Of a DNA stretch of 64,000 nucleotides, positions 25,273 through 37,189 are shown one piece after another; position 1 is the first letter of the stretch, and the number at the start of each line of letters is the position of its first letter. The DNA comes from Helichrysum umbraculigerum (Eukaryota > Streptophyta > Magnoliopsida > Asterales > Asteraceae), in the NCBI GenBank assembly GCA_949592205.1, contig CATIUR010000001.1, positions 71,839,559-71,903,558 of the forward strand. Direction: 5' to 3'. A model generated the notes under the pieces. The model did not search any database, had not been told where the DNA came from, and saw only the letters and a program-made list of their open reading frames with translations. The translations under genes and the position numbers were made by a program.

Positions 25273-25776
25273 AAAATTTCGTCCCGAAATTTCGCGTGAG
25301 ATTGTGATCGCGTGGGGTTCGGGGAGACATGTATGTTCGAAATTTTGTCGATTATATTGTAGACATATAATGTCTATGACGGAGTTGAAGAGTAGTCAAT
25401 CCATGACTGTGTCGCGGTTTACTATTGTAGTCACATTCTGACTATGTTGTTTGTTCAAGGTATGATTAAGTCATGGTTATCAGGTAACCGTTTACATTGT
25501 AGTCTATCCGGGACTAAGCAGTGGTCACAAAGTGGCCGTTTAGAAAGTAGTTCTATCAGGGCTAAATGATCGATGAATGCTCAGTTGGTCCAGTCTGCTG
25601 GAAGCAAACCTTGAGTTTTACGTTGTCCTAGGCTAACTAACCCTATGATGTACTTGGCATTTAGTTGATAAAAGAAATATCGAGAAGCAAAAGTACATGC
25701 CTGGCGTAAATCAGAACTTGAAGGATCATGTTTTTGAGGAAGGACGTACCTACATTATTGTCGAAGTTTAATTGGT

Positions 25777-26748
25777 TCATTCGGAGCCGATCAGGTGAAT
25801 TTTGCGTTTCCTTGGGCAATCCTTCTTGTAGTGACCGGGTTCCTTACATTTGAAGCATACCCTGTGAGAGTCGGGATTGGCAGGAACCCTGCAATCCCAG
25901 ATTTTGTGTCCAAATCGTAGGCATCTTTCACAGGGTAAACCACATGTACCATCATGATGACGTTTACAGCCATGACAATATGGTTTGATCCCCGCATAGC
26001 CTCGCTTTTCCTTAGGTTCGGTGGCGTAGGACCTCAAGGGTTCGGGTTGGTTTGTTGGGTCATGACTAGTGCTGGAATCTCCATTCCATTTCCCTTGATT
26101 GTTTTTAGTTGCAGGTGTTCCACGTCGAACCACTTGTGCCATGAGTTTGTGGGCCATGCGAACAGCATCGTGAATAGTGGCGGGTTTAGAGGCGGTGACG
26201 ATCCCCTCAATTTGTAACGGAAGTCCTCCGATGTACCTTTCGATTCGTTGGTGGTCAGGGTTCACCAAGGTTGGGCAAAGAAGTGCCAGTTGGTTAAAAC
26301 GATTGGTGTATGTCATGATATCGTTGTCCTTTACGGTGAGATGCCAAAGTTCGTTCTCGAGTTTGTACAGTTCCTCGCGGGGACAATACTCGTCCCTCAT
26401 GATGCGTTTTAGTTCCTCCCAAGGAAGTTTGTAAGCGGTGTCGACCCCTATAGTTTGAGCGTAGGAATTCCATCAGGTGAGGGCATTACCCTGGAGAGTG
26501 TAGGTGGAGTATTTGACTTTGTCGTCGTCGGGGCAGTTGCAAATGTGGAATACTGATTCCATTTTCTCGATCCATCGGATTAATCTGACAGCCCTTTCAG
26601 TTCCGACGAAGTTTGGTGGTTCGCACCTCAGGAAGTCCTTAAAGGTACAAGGTTTTGATTGGTTTCGAGTAGCTAGAGCCTCAGCTACCCTTTGATCCGC
26701 GAACTGGTCACGTTCAGCTTGGGTGAAGGTTTGTCGTTTAGGCGGCAT
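25777..26748 (-). pseudogene. gag: Ty3/gypsy gag of element C, one in-frame TGA
   Basis: Capsid-nucleocapsid protein of a plant Ty3/gypsy element. ATG at 26748 opens MPPKRQTFTQAERDQ, followed by the retrotransposon gag domain (CTFKDFLRCEPPNFVGTE; WIEKME; GNALT then stop then WNSYAQ; the RFNQLALLCP and IERYIGGLP segments). It ends with a Cys/His segment (CHGCKRHHDGTCGLPCERC) and a CCHC knuckle CFKCKEPGHYKKDC near the C terminus, then TAG/TGA-type termination at 25777. The only defect is TGA at 26473-26475, where the family normally has Trp-Trp; one G-to-A change explains it. About 323 codons, usual length for a short gag. No pol follows before the polypurine tract 505 bases on. The longer frame start at 26775 is upstream of the conserved MPPKR and was not used. 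Confidence 0.85.
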
Positions 26749-26999
26749 GATTCTTAAATAAGAGTGAAACGACAAGGTGTGAGATCTTTATTCAAAGATT
26801 TTGATTACTATAGTTGTCTACGTAAGCAAGTATTTCACAGACGTCCAACTGTGGAAGTCATCGTATGTTTGAAAGTCCTCGGACTTGAAATTTTTAAAAG
26901 TGTAGTCGTACTAACGACCTAGTTGTGTATCATATGTAGTTCAACCAGAACTATGGTATTGTCGTAGTCTATCAGACTATAATGTAGTACTAAAGTACT

Positions 27000-27665
27000 A
27001 TAGATGTAATCCCAATAAATTAGAGTGTATTCATCGAATGAGGCATCACATGCCTGAGTAGTCGTGGTGTGGCACTTCGTGCCCAGTAAGGTAATCGCGT
27101 ACGCGTATAAGTGTACAAGTGCCTATAGCGAGTGTTCATACGCAAAGTAATTGAGTGGGACACCTCGTATCCAGTAGAGTAGTCATATATACATATATGG
27201 TGTACACGTAACTATACAAGTATACGTGCGTAGTAAAAGTCAGGTGTGGCACCTCGTGCCCAAACAAGTAAGTGCATATGTATATATAATTAATTCGTAC
27301 ATGTAACTATAACAAGTATACATGTATATTGAAAGTAGCTCATCGAGCCTGGGTGTAGCACATCGTGCCAAATTGTAGTGCCCGAAGCACAGTAATGTAT
27401 TATAGTTGTAGTCAAAAGTACCATGAAACGCAGCACCACGTGCCGTAATGTAGTGCCCGCGGCACCGTAATTGTAGTACTCATGTACTGTGAGTGTGGCA
27501 TCAACATACCATGATTTGTAGTATCGACGTACTATGAGGGTTGCACTAACGTGCCCAAATTGTGGTATCAACATACTGTATAATTGCAGCACCACGTGCC
27601 GTGTGTTGTTTGATTGTAGCCCCAAGCCCAAAATGTGTTGAAGTTTGAATTTCCCAATTGTAGCG
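27000..27665. repeat. Micro-hairpin array in leader of element C
   Basis: Tandem-like units of 20-30 bases with variable palindromic arms: GCAGCACCACGTGCC (27430), GTGCCCGCGGCAC (27453), AGTACTCATGTACT (27475), GTAGTATCGACGTACT (27508), GTGGTATCAACATACTG (27564), GCAGCACCACGTGCC (27587). The leader of D has the same kind of array at 61680-61930. Confidence 0.7.
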
Positions 27666-28323
27666 CAAAGGCTAAAATGTAGGTGCTAGGGCACCACAGT
27701 ATTGAATTGATTGATCTAAGTGATCAAGTTGTGATTGGGATAATTAATTTGTTGTGGACTTAGTCAACCCTAATCCAATTGTGACCAGCACGATCAAAGG
27801 TGAAAGATTCGTTGGTTTGTCTTAAATTTAGTGAATGTTTAGCATGTGTGGGTTCCCATTCCCATCGATAACGTTTGTACCTCCTTCCCGAGGTTCAGTG
27901 ATATAGGTGATATTCTCCTATGCGTACATATGGAGAAAAGTGTCGAGTCATGATAGCTAGGAAGACGGCGATGTGCCTCTTCGTGAGTAAATGATGGTAC
28001 AGCGGAATTGAGTTGTATATACCCAGTATATAGTTGATACATAGAAGTTGTATACATGTAAGGCCTATTAATATATACCTACAGTACATATAATAGCCTA
28101 GGATGTCTAGCACAAAACAATCAGAGTCAACTAGTGCATTCCTAACTCAGTATAACCCCTTTCAGATCTTACATCATCTTTATTTAATTGTACATAATTA
28201 GCTACGCTATGTTAAATTAAACTCGTATGATGTAATTCCTGAACCAGTCATACCTAATGAGGAATACCGCCTAACGTTCATAGTCTAGGCCCACTAAATG
28301 CAACCTAGTTCACTATAACCTTA
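27666..28323 (-). other. 5' leader of element C
   Basis: No recognisable protein. The first 200 bases after the primer site (28323 leftward) are clearly similar to 59820-60050 of D in reverse complement, showing C and D are related families. Confidence 0.7.
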
Positions 28324-28336
28324 GGCTCTGATACCA
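28324..28336 (-). promoter_or_regulatory. Primer-binding site (initiator tRNA-Met), element C
   Basis: The minus strand reads TGGTATCAGAGCC, three bases from the right LTR. Confidence 0.92.
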
Positions 28337-28339
28337 ATC

Positions 28340-29084
28340 TGTAACACCCTCATGTTTCGGGTTGCGGAAGCGGTCGGGTCGGGTGTTACCAAATTAAATA
28401 TCACAGCATAAGATATATATAATGAATGACTCTAAATGAGACGTTTGAAATTAGTTATTACATTTCCAAAATAAAAGTTTAAATAGTTGCGAGATTGTAG
28501 TAAATTTCAAATACATAATTTGAAAATACAAAGTAAATGCAGAGTGGTCCCAATGTTTGAAAATATGCGACTCGAGCTAGCCAAATCTTGTACAAATCCT
28601 AATACTGCTGGGCACCTGAGAACACATGCTAAAACGAGTCAGCTATAAAGCTGGTGAGTTCATAGGATGGTTAGTTGAAAACATAAAGTATAAAACCTTG
28701 TATGTTTAGAAAAATAGTCCAGAATCCACGATTCTGCTTTGTATTAAGTTGAAGTTGTAATCACCAATGTGTATACATTTCACTAGGTATTTCCTACCCT
28801 AAAAGTGGCGGTGTGTACCTAAGTACGTAAGGAATGAGGCATACCATGCCTAGATACCTATCAGGTATAGTGAGTCTACAATGGTGAGGCAATACATGCC
28901 TAAATACTATCAAGTGTATGACTGCGTCATATCGAGGGTGTGGCAATCCATGCCTAGATACCTATCTGGTATAAGTGAAATAAACCAATGCAAGGCAAAA
29001 CCTGCCTGAGTATAGTCCAAGTAAATGTATGACCACATCATATGATGTTGAGTAATAATCGGCATGCCTACCTGGCATGTAGTG
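28340..29084 (-). repeat. Element C, right LTR, part before SIRE
   Basis: Matches 22039-22788 with about ten substitutions. It ends with TAGTG (29080-29084), the target duplicated by the SIRE insertion, which falls inside the predicted LTR intron. Confidence 0.95.
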
Positions 29085-29667
29085 TGTTGAGACATAGATT
29101 GTGACAACAGATGTAGCTTGAAATAGGACTGGTGTAATTATTATTACATTTGTACATTGGTTTAGATTTGTAAATAAATATTTGTTTTGTTAGTAATATT
29201 CGTTAAACATATTATTGTGCTAAGTTAGACGAATGCTAAATACGAAATAAATATATAGACGTTTCATGCAAAGCGAGTCGAGATCTCAAGTCGCAGCGAG
29301 TTGAGCTGTGAGGTGAGACCTGAACTCGCGAAGCATTAGTTTGGCGAGCCGAGTCCTATATTGGGCTTGGGCTGCGAGTTGGGCTGAACTCGCAGGCCCA
29401 TGCGAGCCGAGACGAACTGAACGTATATAATGTTTTTCATTCGGTGAAAAACATAACTTTTGCCATATTATCGATCTGCGAATTCGATAAACCTAGAGAA
29501 TACCTAAACCTAACGGCTAGGCTTTGACGTATTATTCGTTTAAAGTTAAGCTTTATATACGCAATTACGAACTTACTCGTTATTAGTAAGATAACCCCGT
29601 ATTAAGGGATTCCGCACCTTAATACTACAGATAACGAAGTTATCGATCCTAGAACTAGGGACTTACA
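29085..29667 (+). repeat. SIRE 5' LTR
   Basis: Contains a cluster of GCGAGT(C/T)GA motifs (29273-29410) followed by a TATA-like TATATAAT at 29424-29431, a plausible core promoter. Confidence 0.95.
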
Positions 29668-29669
29668 TA

Positions 29670-29681
29670 TGGTATCAGAGC
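29670..29681 (+). promoter_or_regulatory. Primer-binding site (initiator tRNA-Met), SIRE
   Basis: TGGTATCAGAGC, two bases after the LTR end. Confidence 0.92.
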
Positions 29682-30127
29682 TTTCGGGCTAAATACGAGT
29701 GTGTTCGGGAGTTTTAGTGATATTGCGTATTTGATTCGGGTCGTTTTTACGTGCTTTCTTGCAATACTAACGATCAAAATCACTCTCTGGACGTTTTAGG
29801 GTTTGTTTACGGTCGAAATTTCCTGTTTCAATCGTAAAAATACCTTAAACATTCGTTTTTCGGGTTTAACAGCCGTTTCGCGAGTCGAGATTAGGGTTCC
29901 AACTTCGCCTGCGAACCGAGTTGAACTAGCGAGTCGAACTAAGACTTGCGATTCGAACCGAAATCCCTCGCGAATCCAAATCGCTTGCGAATCGACATCT
30001 TTAGCAATCCGAACTGAGGCTTGCGAATCGACATATTCTGCGAGTCGAGCTGAGATTGCGAGTTGAGCTGAGTCCTGCGAGTTGAGTTTTCTGAATTCGC
30101 GAAACAGTTTTACTTTACGTTTTTAAG
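29682..30127 (+). other. SIRE leader with GCGA(G/A)TCGA repeats
   Basis: Non-coding. From about 29876 to 30086 it holds about ten degenerate copies of (T)GCGAGTCGA(A/G)CT or GCGAATCGAC, spaced roughly 20 bases. The 87-codon frame across it follows the repeats and is not considered a gene. Confidence 0.7.
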
Positions 30128-32941
30128 ATGTCTGACTTAAGTAGAATGATCGAGATGGACCACGAGGTGGGAAAATCAAACGTTCCACCTAAGTTGTTGA
30201 GGATCGAAGATTACTACAATTGGAAGGACAGATTTGAATCTTACTGTAGATTCCATGACCTGTCAATCTGGATGTGTATCAAGAGTGGATACACCGCACC
30301 TACTCAAACTGTTCAAAATGCCACTGTGGTTCTTACCTATCCGAACATGAGTGATCAACAGAAGGAAGCTTACAGAAATGAAAATAAAGCACATTCATGC
30401 ATAAAGATGTGTCTTCCTAAAGAGATCGCTCATCAACTGAAGTCTTTTCATACTGCTAGAACGCTCTGGGAAGCTCTAGATAAAAGAGGTGAGGGAAGTC
30501 CACAAGTGAGAGCTGGCAAGAGGAGTCTTCTCAAAAAGCAGTTTACTATGTTTAAAGCTTTAAAAGGAGAAGATCTTGATGCCTATGTCACACGTTTCTA
30601 CCATCTGCTAAGTGAACTGGAATACCATGAGATTGTTGAAGAAGAAGTAGCTAAAACCGATAAGTTTCTTGAGGGTTTGCCTTCTAAATGGGAAATGTAT
30701 GGCGTTACGATTAAGGATAACGAAACCAGGTATTCTACTATGACCTTAGAGCAAGTCATTGACAAGCTGAAAGGTTATGATTTCTCCAGAAAGTCAAGAG
30801 ATAGTGATTCTGATCAGGTTCAGAACACTGGGTTATATCATGGAAAGACAAATCTTTCGACTGCGTCCTCTAGTTCGACAACTGCACTGTTAGTTGGTGA
30901 TACTTGTGAAAATGGAGAAATGATTTCTGAAGATCTGTGCTTTATTTCCTCCTCTAGTGATGAGACAAAGGGAAAGAATTCCGAGAAGTCACCTCAAGAG
31001 CATCAGAAGATGCCGATGAGTGTGAAATCTGCTGAACAGCAACTGTCTGTTCTTGCTTCCTTTGTGGCATCATATGAGAATTATATAGAGGGAAAGATCA
31101 ATGATCCTGTTCTATTTGACGAGGATTATGAACAGATAGATTCAGATTATGTTGAGGAATTGGAACTTTAAGAGATGTTAGCATTAGTTTCAAGAAAAGT
31201 TAAAAATTTCCTCAAGAGAATTGGTAGAAAGGTGTTGGGCAATAGATCAGGGTTTGATAAAACCAAGGTCAGATGCTTTAACTGTCAGGGTATTGGTCAT
31301 TTTGCTAGAGAATGCCAAAGACCTAAAGTAGAAGCACAAGGAAAACAAGGTTCGGGAAGTACTCTTGCTTCCAAAGCCTTAGTGGTAAAGCAGTTGGATG
31401 GCTCTTATGATTGGCAAGCTCATTCTGAGGAAGCCTTGATGGCCGAGATTGAAGAGACAGCTGCTGGATCAGTGTCCTACATGCCCACTGATATGGAACA
31501 GAGAGTAGAGGTGCCTGAGTCTGAAATGAAGGCAAGTGATGATGACGTGTTATATATGGATTCAACTCCAGATATGAGTCCTGAAGAATTCGTGGCACGC
31601 ATGGCTGAAGTACAAACTGACAAGAAGAAGGTATGTTTAGATATTCTTAATCTTGCTGATGTTTGTTACTTGGTTACTGATTTACAATCTCAGAATAGTG
31701 TTTTAACTGTGTCAAATAGCAATCTGTCATCACAATTGAATGTGGATAAGGAATCCTATAAGACTGTTAGATCTGAACTTGATCAAGCCATTATGGATAT
31801 TCGTAGATTAAGTGATGATAAACAGGCCTTAAAAGATAAAATTAAGTCTGATGCGTCTGATAGAACAAAACTTAGAGATACCATAAGTGAAAAATCTGTT
31901 ATTATAGATGGTCTCTATATGAACATTGATGACTTTAATCGAACAATAGCTGATCGGGATAGAGAGTTAGCTAATTTGAAACATAAGTTAGTAGAACAAA
32001 ATCGTAAGATTAAGTCCTATAGAACTTTAGAAATGGATAAAATGCTAGATGCTCAACGCAGTGTAAAGGACAAGACTGGGATAGGATACAATGATGTACC
32101 TCATCTTTTTAATGCCAATTACACTAGTAACTCGATAGATTCTGAAATGACAGATGCTAATCCTGAGATTTCAGTAACTAATGACCAGGAAAAGTTAGAG
32201 GCACAGAAGGATGTTGTTAAGAACCAATCATCAGATAATGGTAAGGTGTCTCATTTCACCAAAATACAGTTTGTATCGGGTGGAGTGATTAACGATGCTG
32301 ATGATAAGGTTAATAATGAACAAATACCTGAACCTTTAGTGCCTAAAACTCCGAGTAGTAATGCAAAAGTTCCTAAATCACGCAAGCAGATGTCATGTTT
32401 CAAGTGTCGCCAAAAGGGACACGTGGCTTCGTGTTGTCCTAACAAAAAGCCTGAAACACCACATAAGTTTGTGATTGATGAAAAGACACAGATCGACTCT
32501 AGTATGACTGTAGATAGGTTAGATACCAAACCTAAGTTAGGTAATAAACCTGTTAACATTCTTAAAAGAGACGGTAAACATAGTGTCTCCCCACCTAAAC
32601 CTAAACGACCATATACTCAAAGTGATAATTCTGTCTATAAGTCTAGGGATGTGACACCGTCGAGGTTTAGAACTCCAAGTAGAGGCCATAGTCATTATGA
32701 GAGTGGTACTACTTCGCGATCACATGAGTTTAATTATAATTATCATAATAGAGCTCATAATTATGTGCCTAGGAGGTTATCCTCAAATTCACCTCTTAAG
32801 GCTGATCGTCCACAAACTCAAGCTACTTCGAAAGTAACCAAAGCTCCTGATGGGAAGGATGGTTATTTTAAAGAGCTTAAGTTTGTTGATGATAAGGGAC
32901 AAACCAAGACCGTAATGGCTTGGGTCCCTCTTGATAACTGA
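30128..32941 (+). pseudogene. gag: SIRE gag, one in-frame TAA
   Basis: Capsid/nucleocapsid polyprotein that packages element RNA. A single frame from ATG 30128 to TGA 32939-32941 (938 codons with stops) is interrupted only by TAA at 31169-31171. The N-terminal half is the copia gag fold (the segment around YYNWKDRFESYC, then LWEALDKRGEGS and LDAYVTRFYHLLSELEYH), as in the UBN2-type family. Two CCHC knuckles follow: CFNCQGIGHFAREC near residue 382 and CFKCRQKGHVASCC near residue 757. Between them lies a long charged region likely to be coiled coil, as in the oversized gag of SIRE elements. The next ATG after the stop is three codon positions on, so re-initiation is possible, but one nonsense mutation is simpler. 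Confidence 0.88.
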
Positions 32942-33923
32942 TTGTGTTTCGTGTTATGTGCAGGAGCATGCTGTGAACAAGGACAGCTGGTGGTATGTAG
33001 ACAGTGGATGCTTGAGGCACATGACTGGAGAAAGAAGTCTACTGAAGGACTTCAAGGAGAGTGTCAAGCAAAAAGTAAATTTTGCAGGAGATAAAGGAGG
33101 AGTAATTTCGGGAAAAGGAAAAGTTTCAAATGGAACTTTGACTCTTGAGGATGTGAACTATGTTGAAGAACTAACTCACAACCTAGTGAGTGTTTCCCAA
33201 GTCTGTGATAAAGGTCATCCAGTTTATTTTAATGAAAAAGAGGCCTTAGTCCTGAAGCCAGGTTTCAAAATTCCTGATGAATGGATATTGATGAGGGATC
33301 CAAGGAAGAAGGACATCTATGCTATCAACATGGGTGTTCCTAACTCTTCAATGGTGTCTACATGTTTATTATCCAAGGCTTCGGAAACAGACGCATTATT
33401 ATGGCATAGGAGAATGGCACACCTAAACTGGAGAAAGATGAATTATATAACCAAAAATGGTTTGGTTCTAGGTGTACCACAAAAATGTTTCGAGTCTGAG
33501 GATAAGTGTGTTCCTTGCATGAAAGGAAAGCAGCACAAGAAGCCACACAGACCTAAGACTGAAAACTCTATCTCCTCGCCATTTGAATTGCTACATATGG
33601 ATCTCTTTGGCCCTATATGCAAGAGAAGTCTAGGTGGCAAATGGTACTGTTTGGTTGTCACAGATGATTATTCTAGATTCTCATGGGTATTTTTTTTGGG
33701 ATCAAAGGATGAAACTCCTGGAATTATAATTGAGTTCTTTGATCTAGTCGAGAATGTCTATAAAAAGAGAGTTAAGCGTATTCGTAGTGACAATGGGACA
33801 GAATTCAAGAATTCAACGTTGAATATCTATTGCTTAAGCAAAGGGATATTACATCAATTCAGTGCACCTTATGAACCTCAACAGAATGGTGTTGCTGAAA
33901 GGAAAAATAGGACGTTGATTGAA
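32916..33923 (+). pseudogene. pol: SIRE pol, 5' part: protease and integrase, cut by element E
   Basis: The frame is open from 32916 and overlaps the end of gag by 26 bases in the +1 frame, so expression would need a frameshift or another device. It shows the protease active site DSGC (33000-33011), the GAG-pre-integrase zinc segment (WHRRMAHLNW...CVPCMKGKQHK) and the integrase catalytic triad: Asp at 33600, Asp at 33789 and Glu at 33897 (spacing DD35E), followed by RKNRTLIE. Element E is inserted after 33923 with duplication TTGAA. No other stop or frameshift is seen. Confidence 0.92.
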
Positions 33924-34592
33924 TGTAACATCCGCAAATCGGGCCTAGACGTTTATGGTATATTTCCGGATTTAAATAATTATTTAAATAAGTAGGAAAT
34001 TATATTGTTGAATTATTTGAAAATAAATAGGTAAATGAGTTCCAGGAATTATTGTGACTAATAAAATAATATTTGTTTTAAATAGTTGAGCCTGACGGTA
34101 AAATAAAATATTATTGTCTCGCGGGTATTTTCGGGTTCCAGGCAATAGGTTTAGAAGGGGTATTATTTTGTACTAGTTGGGAGTGGGTTAAAAAGGTTGG
34201 GGCCGACCCTTTTTCCCCATTTTTCATGTTCTTGATCTTTTTTCTCTATCTCTTTACACACACATACATATATATCATATTATCATTGAAATCAAAGAGA
34301 GAAAAGAGAGAGTGATTGCTTGTGATCTTGTTGCTTAATCATCATCATCTTCATCAGTTTAACATCATCATCACCATCTTTGAAAGTGTAAGTGATCTTC
34401 ATATATATATATCTATGCAAATTCTTAGGGTTTGTGATTATATGTGTTATTTGATGATATAAATGGTGATATATGATGCTATATGCCTCTTGTTGTTTGT
34501 TATACTCGATTAGATACCTTGGTTTGATGATTTGTGGGTTTTGATTCGGGTTGAACTCATGAAGATAAGTGCAGGTCGTTTTTAAACTTGCA

Positions 34593-34772
34593 AACGCGAT
34601 CCCAGCTTTGAACCCGGATCGCGTTCCATAGTGTTATTTCATTATAGTCGGATTTTGTTCTTGCGAACGCGATCCCGCCCTCGTTTCCGGATCGCGTTTC
34701 GTAGTGTAAAATGGTTACAGAACTATTTCTAAAAGGGAACGCGATCCTGTCCTTGTTTTCCCGGATCGCGTT
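34593..34772. repeat. Three-unit AACGCGATCC/GGATCGCGTT hairpin array
   Basis: Three units of about 73 bases, each with perfect 10-base arms: 34593-34602 with 34616-34625, 34666-34675 with 34689-34698, 34738-34747 with 34763-34772. The 3' LTR has the same set at 39108-39287, with one base changed in the left arm of the third unit. Confidence 0.9.
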
Positions 34773-34867
34773 GCTTAGTGTTTTTGGTAAGATATGTTTT
34801 GTAAATTTTGAAAATGCGTAAGTGTTAAGTGCCATCTTTGATAAATTTTATTTTCACTTGAGAGGTG

Positions 34868-35062
34868 CTTTAGTGGCACTTAACCGTAGTTTAGTGGCAC
34901 TTAGGCGGTATTTTAGTGGCACTTTTATTGGAAGAAATACATGATAATGTGGATGATTTTAAAGGGTTATGGGACTAAATAAAAGAGTTTAAAGTTAACT
35001 TGGTATAGTATATGATATGGCTTTAGTGGCACTTTAATGACCCCTTTTAGTGGCACTTTTTA
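34868..35062. repeat. TTTAGTGGCACTT repeats
   Basis: Five copies of TTTAGTGGCACTT (near 34869, 34890, 34912, 35023, 35047), with a mirrored set in the 3' LTR (39383-39577). They lie in the predicted LTR intron. Confidence 0.9.
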
Positions 35063-36088
35063 TTTAAAATATATGTTTTGACATATATGATATGTTATAT
35101 TTATGGGATAAGTTGTATACTTATAAATGAAATGATATAAAGAGATTATTTCCGTTTGAGTAGCATTTATTATGTTGATACATTGAAATGTTGAAACAAG
35201 TTACTAACTTGTGATATTCTGTTGTATTCTCAGATCAGCAGAAGACTCAGTGACATTAGACTACTGAGTGGACATCTGAGGTATCGGTGAGTGGACCTGT
35301 ACCTTCAGTGTGATTGAGTTATAACATGTTTGGTTACAACGGGTAACCGTATATGTTATTGTTGACTATTTATTAATCTGTTATGATTATAATTGTGTTA
35401 AGTGCTATATGGCCTTTGAGGCGTATATGTGTTATAAAGAGGTCAACGTATGTTGGGCATTGGTTACTATTGTTTGGACGACGAAGGATTTCTTGTACAC
35501 ATCGTTAATGGGAATCTTAGTTGTGTGAGATAATAGTAACAGGCTATCGGTAAACCGCTGTAGTGGCCTGCAGCTCAGTGGGGTTTACTAAGTGTCGCTT
35601 GAGGGCCACCGCGGCTTGAGGGTTCCTCAAGGACCACCGGTCCTCTTTAGTGCTTGTGTGTTTACAGTGCTTGATGATGTAAACATTGTTGTTGTTGCGT
35701 TTATGATTACTTATTGTAAACTGATGTGTTATATCTGAGTTGGACTGTCGGTTACAGTTCTATCTCACTTAGCTTTGAGCTAACCCCCACATTCCCACTT
35801 CTTGCAGATTATGATTGTTTAAATTGCTGGGCAAGAGGTTGGTGGCTGGAATGGATTGTTTGACGACCTTGCGTATTACTCTGATATTGATTTTGCTAAA
35901 TCAATGTTGTTTTTGGATTCAATAACACCCAATGATTGTGTTTAAAATTTATATGTTTATAATAATTATTTATATGTTTGAAATAAGCAGGAATTTTATG
36001 TTTGAAAATGAAATGCTTGTTTTGGGACTGACGCTTCCGGTAATAAAATACATCATCGTATTGTTTGAAAAAGGACGGGTGTTACAAG

Positions 36089-36100
36089 TGGTATCAGAGC
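36089..36100 (+). promoter_or_regulatory. Primer-binding site (initiator tRNA-Met), element E
   Basis: TGGTATCAGAGC, two bases after the LTR. Confidence 0.95.
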
Positions 36101-36262
36101 ATAGGTTTGGGCGAATTGAACTTTGGTAACGTTCAATCCCAAATCTAATTGTGTTTTGTCAAACATTCCATTGTGTGGGTTTAGTGTTGCATGAGAAAGT
36201 GGTTAGCGTGTTATGTACTAACCATTAACAAGTTGCGAGATTGTTGTTTTCTTGATACAGAT

Positions 36263-37189
36263 ATGGCAGAATATGATAACCCGACCAATGCTCCTTATAG
36301 TGCCTCTCGGATGGATACTTCTTCTTTGGAAATACAGAATGATAGACATGGGCAGGCTGGATCTTCTCAGCAGAAAGTTTGTTCTTTTACCACATTCATG
36401 TCGTGTAAACCTTCGAAATTTCAGGGCAGTTCAAATCCTTCAGTTACTTTGGATTGGTTGCGAGATATTGAGAAGAAATTTGAAGTGTGTCAGTGCAGAG
36501 AAGAGGATAAAGTTCCTTATGCTGTTCAACTTTTGAAGGGTCAAGCAATGAATTGGTGGGATTCTGTTACAGCAGTTTTGACTCCACAGCAGAAAGCTTC
36601 TATCAAATGGTTAGATTTTTATACCGAGATATGTAAACGATATTGTTCTGATTTTGATATATCGCGTATTAGAGACGAGTTCATGGAACTTCACCTGACT
36701 GATCAAATGACTATTGATGAGTTGATTAATCAGTTTACAGAGAAATTGAGATTTGTTCAACAGTGGGTCCCAACTGATAGGACTAAGATTGATCATTTTG
36801 TTAGAACATTGCCACCGGATTATCGGGCAACAGTGAGATTAGCAGATTCGCTTTCACGGGCTTTTGATTTGGCTCGTTCAGTGGATTGTGACTTGCGGGC
36901 TCAGGATGCTCGAAGCAGAGAAATGGTTTTGCATCAATCTGAGTGTGATTCTTCTAGTAAGGGTAAACGAAAATGGCAGAGTGACCGTAAGGGTTCAGTT
37001 GATAAATCCAAATGGTGCTTTAAATGTAAAACCAGACACATCGGGCGGTGTAATTCTCAGACTGCCAGATGCATTAAATGTGGCGTGTTTGGGCATGTTG
37101 CTAAGGATTGTGATTATTCTGGTCAAGTTTGTTGGAGTTGTCACAAAGAGAATCATCGAGCGAATCAGTGTCCAGAGGCTGAGAGATAG
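36263..37189 (+). CDS. gag: Intact Ty3/gypsy gag of element E
   Basis: A 308-aa capsid-nucleocapsid protein without internal stops. Start MAEYDNP at 36263 was chosen over the frame start at 36191 because it directly follows an acceptor-like TTGATACAG and begins the hydrophilic N terminus usual for gag. The retrotransposon gag domain runs from about residue 35 (FTTFMSCKPSKFQG) through WLRDIEKKFEVCQC, LLKGQAMNWWDS and the helix RIRDEFMELH to FVRTLPPDYRATV. Three Cys/His knuckles follow at the C terminus: CFKCKTRHIGRC, CIKCGVFGHVAKDC and CWSCHKENHRANQC; the last two fit CX2CX4HX4C. It would coat element RNA and assemble particles. No protease follows, so processing would depend on a partner element. 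Confidence 0.92.
   Translation: MAEYDNPTNAPYSASRMDTSSLEIQNDRHGQAGSSQQKVCSFTTFMSCKPSKFQGSSNPSVTLDWLRDIEKKFEVCQCREEDKVPYAVQLLKGQAMNWWDSVTAVLTPQQKASIKWLDFYTEICKRYCSDFDISRIRDEFMELHLTDQMTIDELINQFTEKLRFVQQWVPTDRTKIDHFVRTLPPDYRATVRLADSLSRAFDLARSVDCDLRAQDARSREMVLHQSECDSSSKGKRKWQSDRKGSVDKSKWCFKCKTRHIGRCNSQTARCIKCGVFGHVAKDCDYSGQVCWSCHKENHRANQCPEAER

Larger units (their letters stand above)
33924..36086 (+). repeat. Element E, 5' LTR
   Basis: TGTAACATCCGC...GGGTGTTACA. Contains a TATA-like stretch near 34267, a pyrimidine/A-rich leader exon, a donor at 34388 (AAAGT|GTAAGT), an acceptor ending at 35233 (ATTCTCAG), a short exon, a donor at 35287 (ATCG|GTGAGT) and an acceptor ending at 35807 (CTTCTTGCAG). 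Two sets of repeats (separate entries) lie in the first predicted intron. A pairing TAACACCC (35923-35930) with GGGTGTTA (36077-36084) encloses GCTTCCGG. Confidence 0.95.

Noticed and set aside
25954..26434. Plus-strand frames opposite the C gag
   Set aside because: Shadows of the minus-strand gag, which has clear domain motifs.
34557..34835. Minus-strand 92-codon frame present in both LTRs of E (also 39072-39350)
   Set aside because: Identical in both copies only because LTRs are identical; it runs across the hairpin array and shows no protein features.
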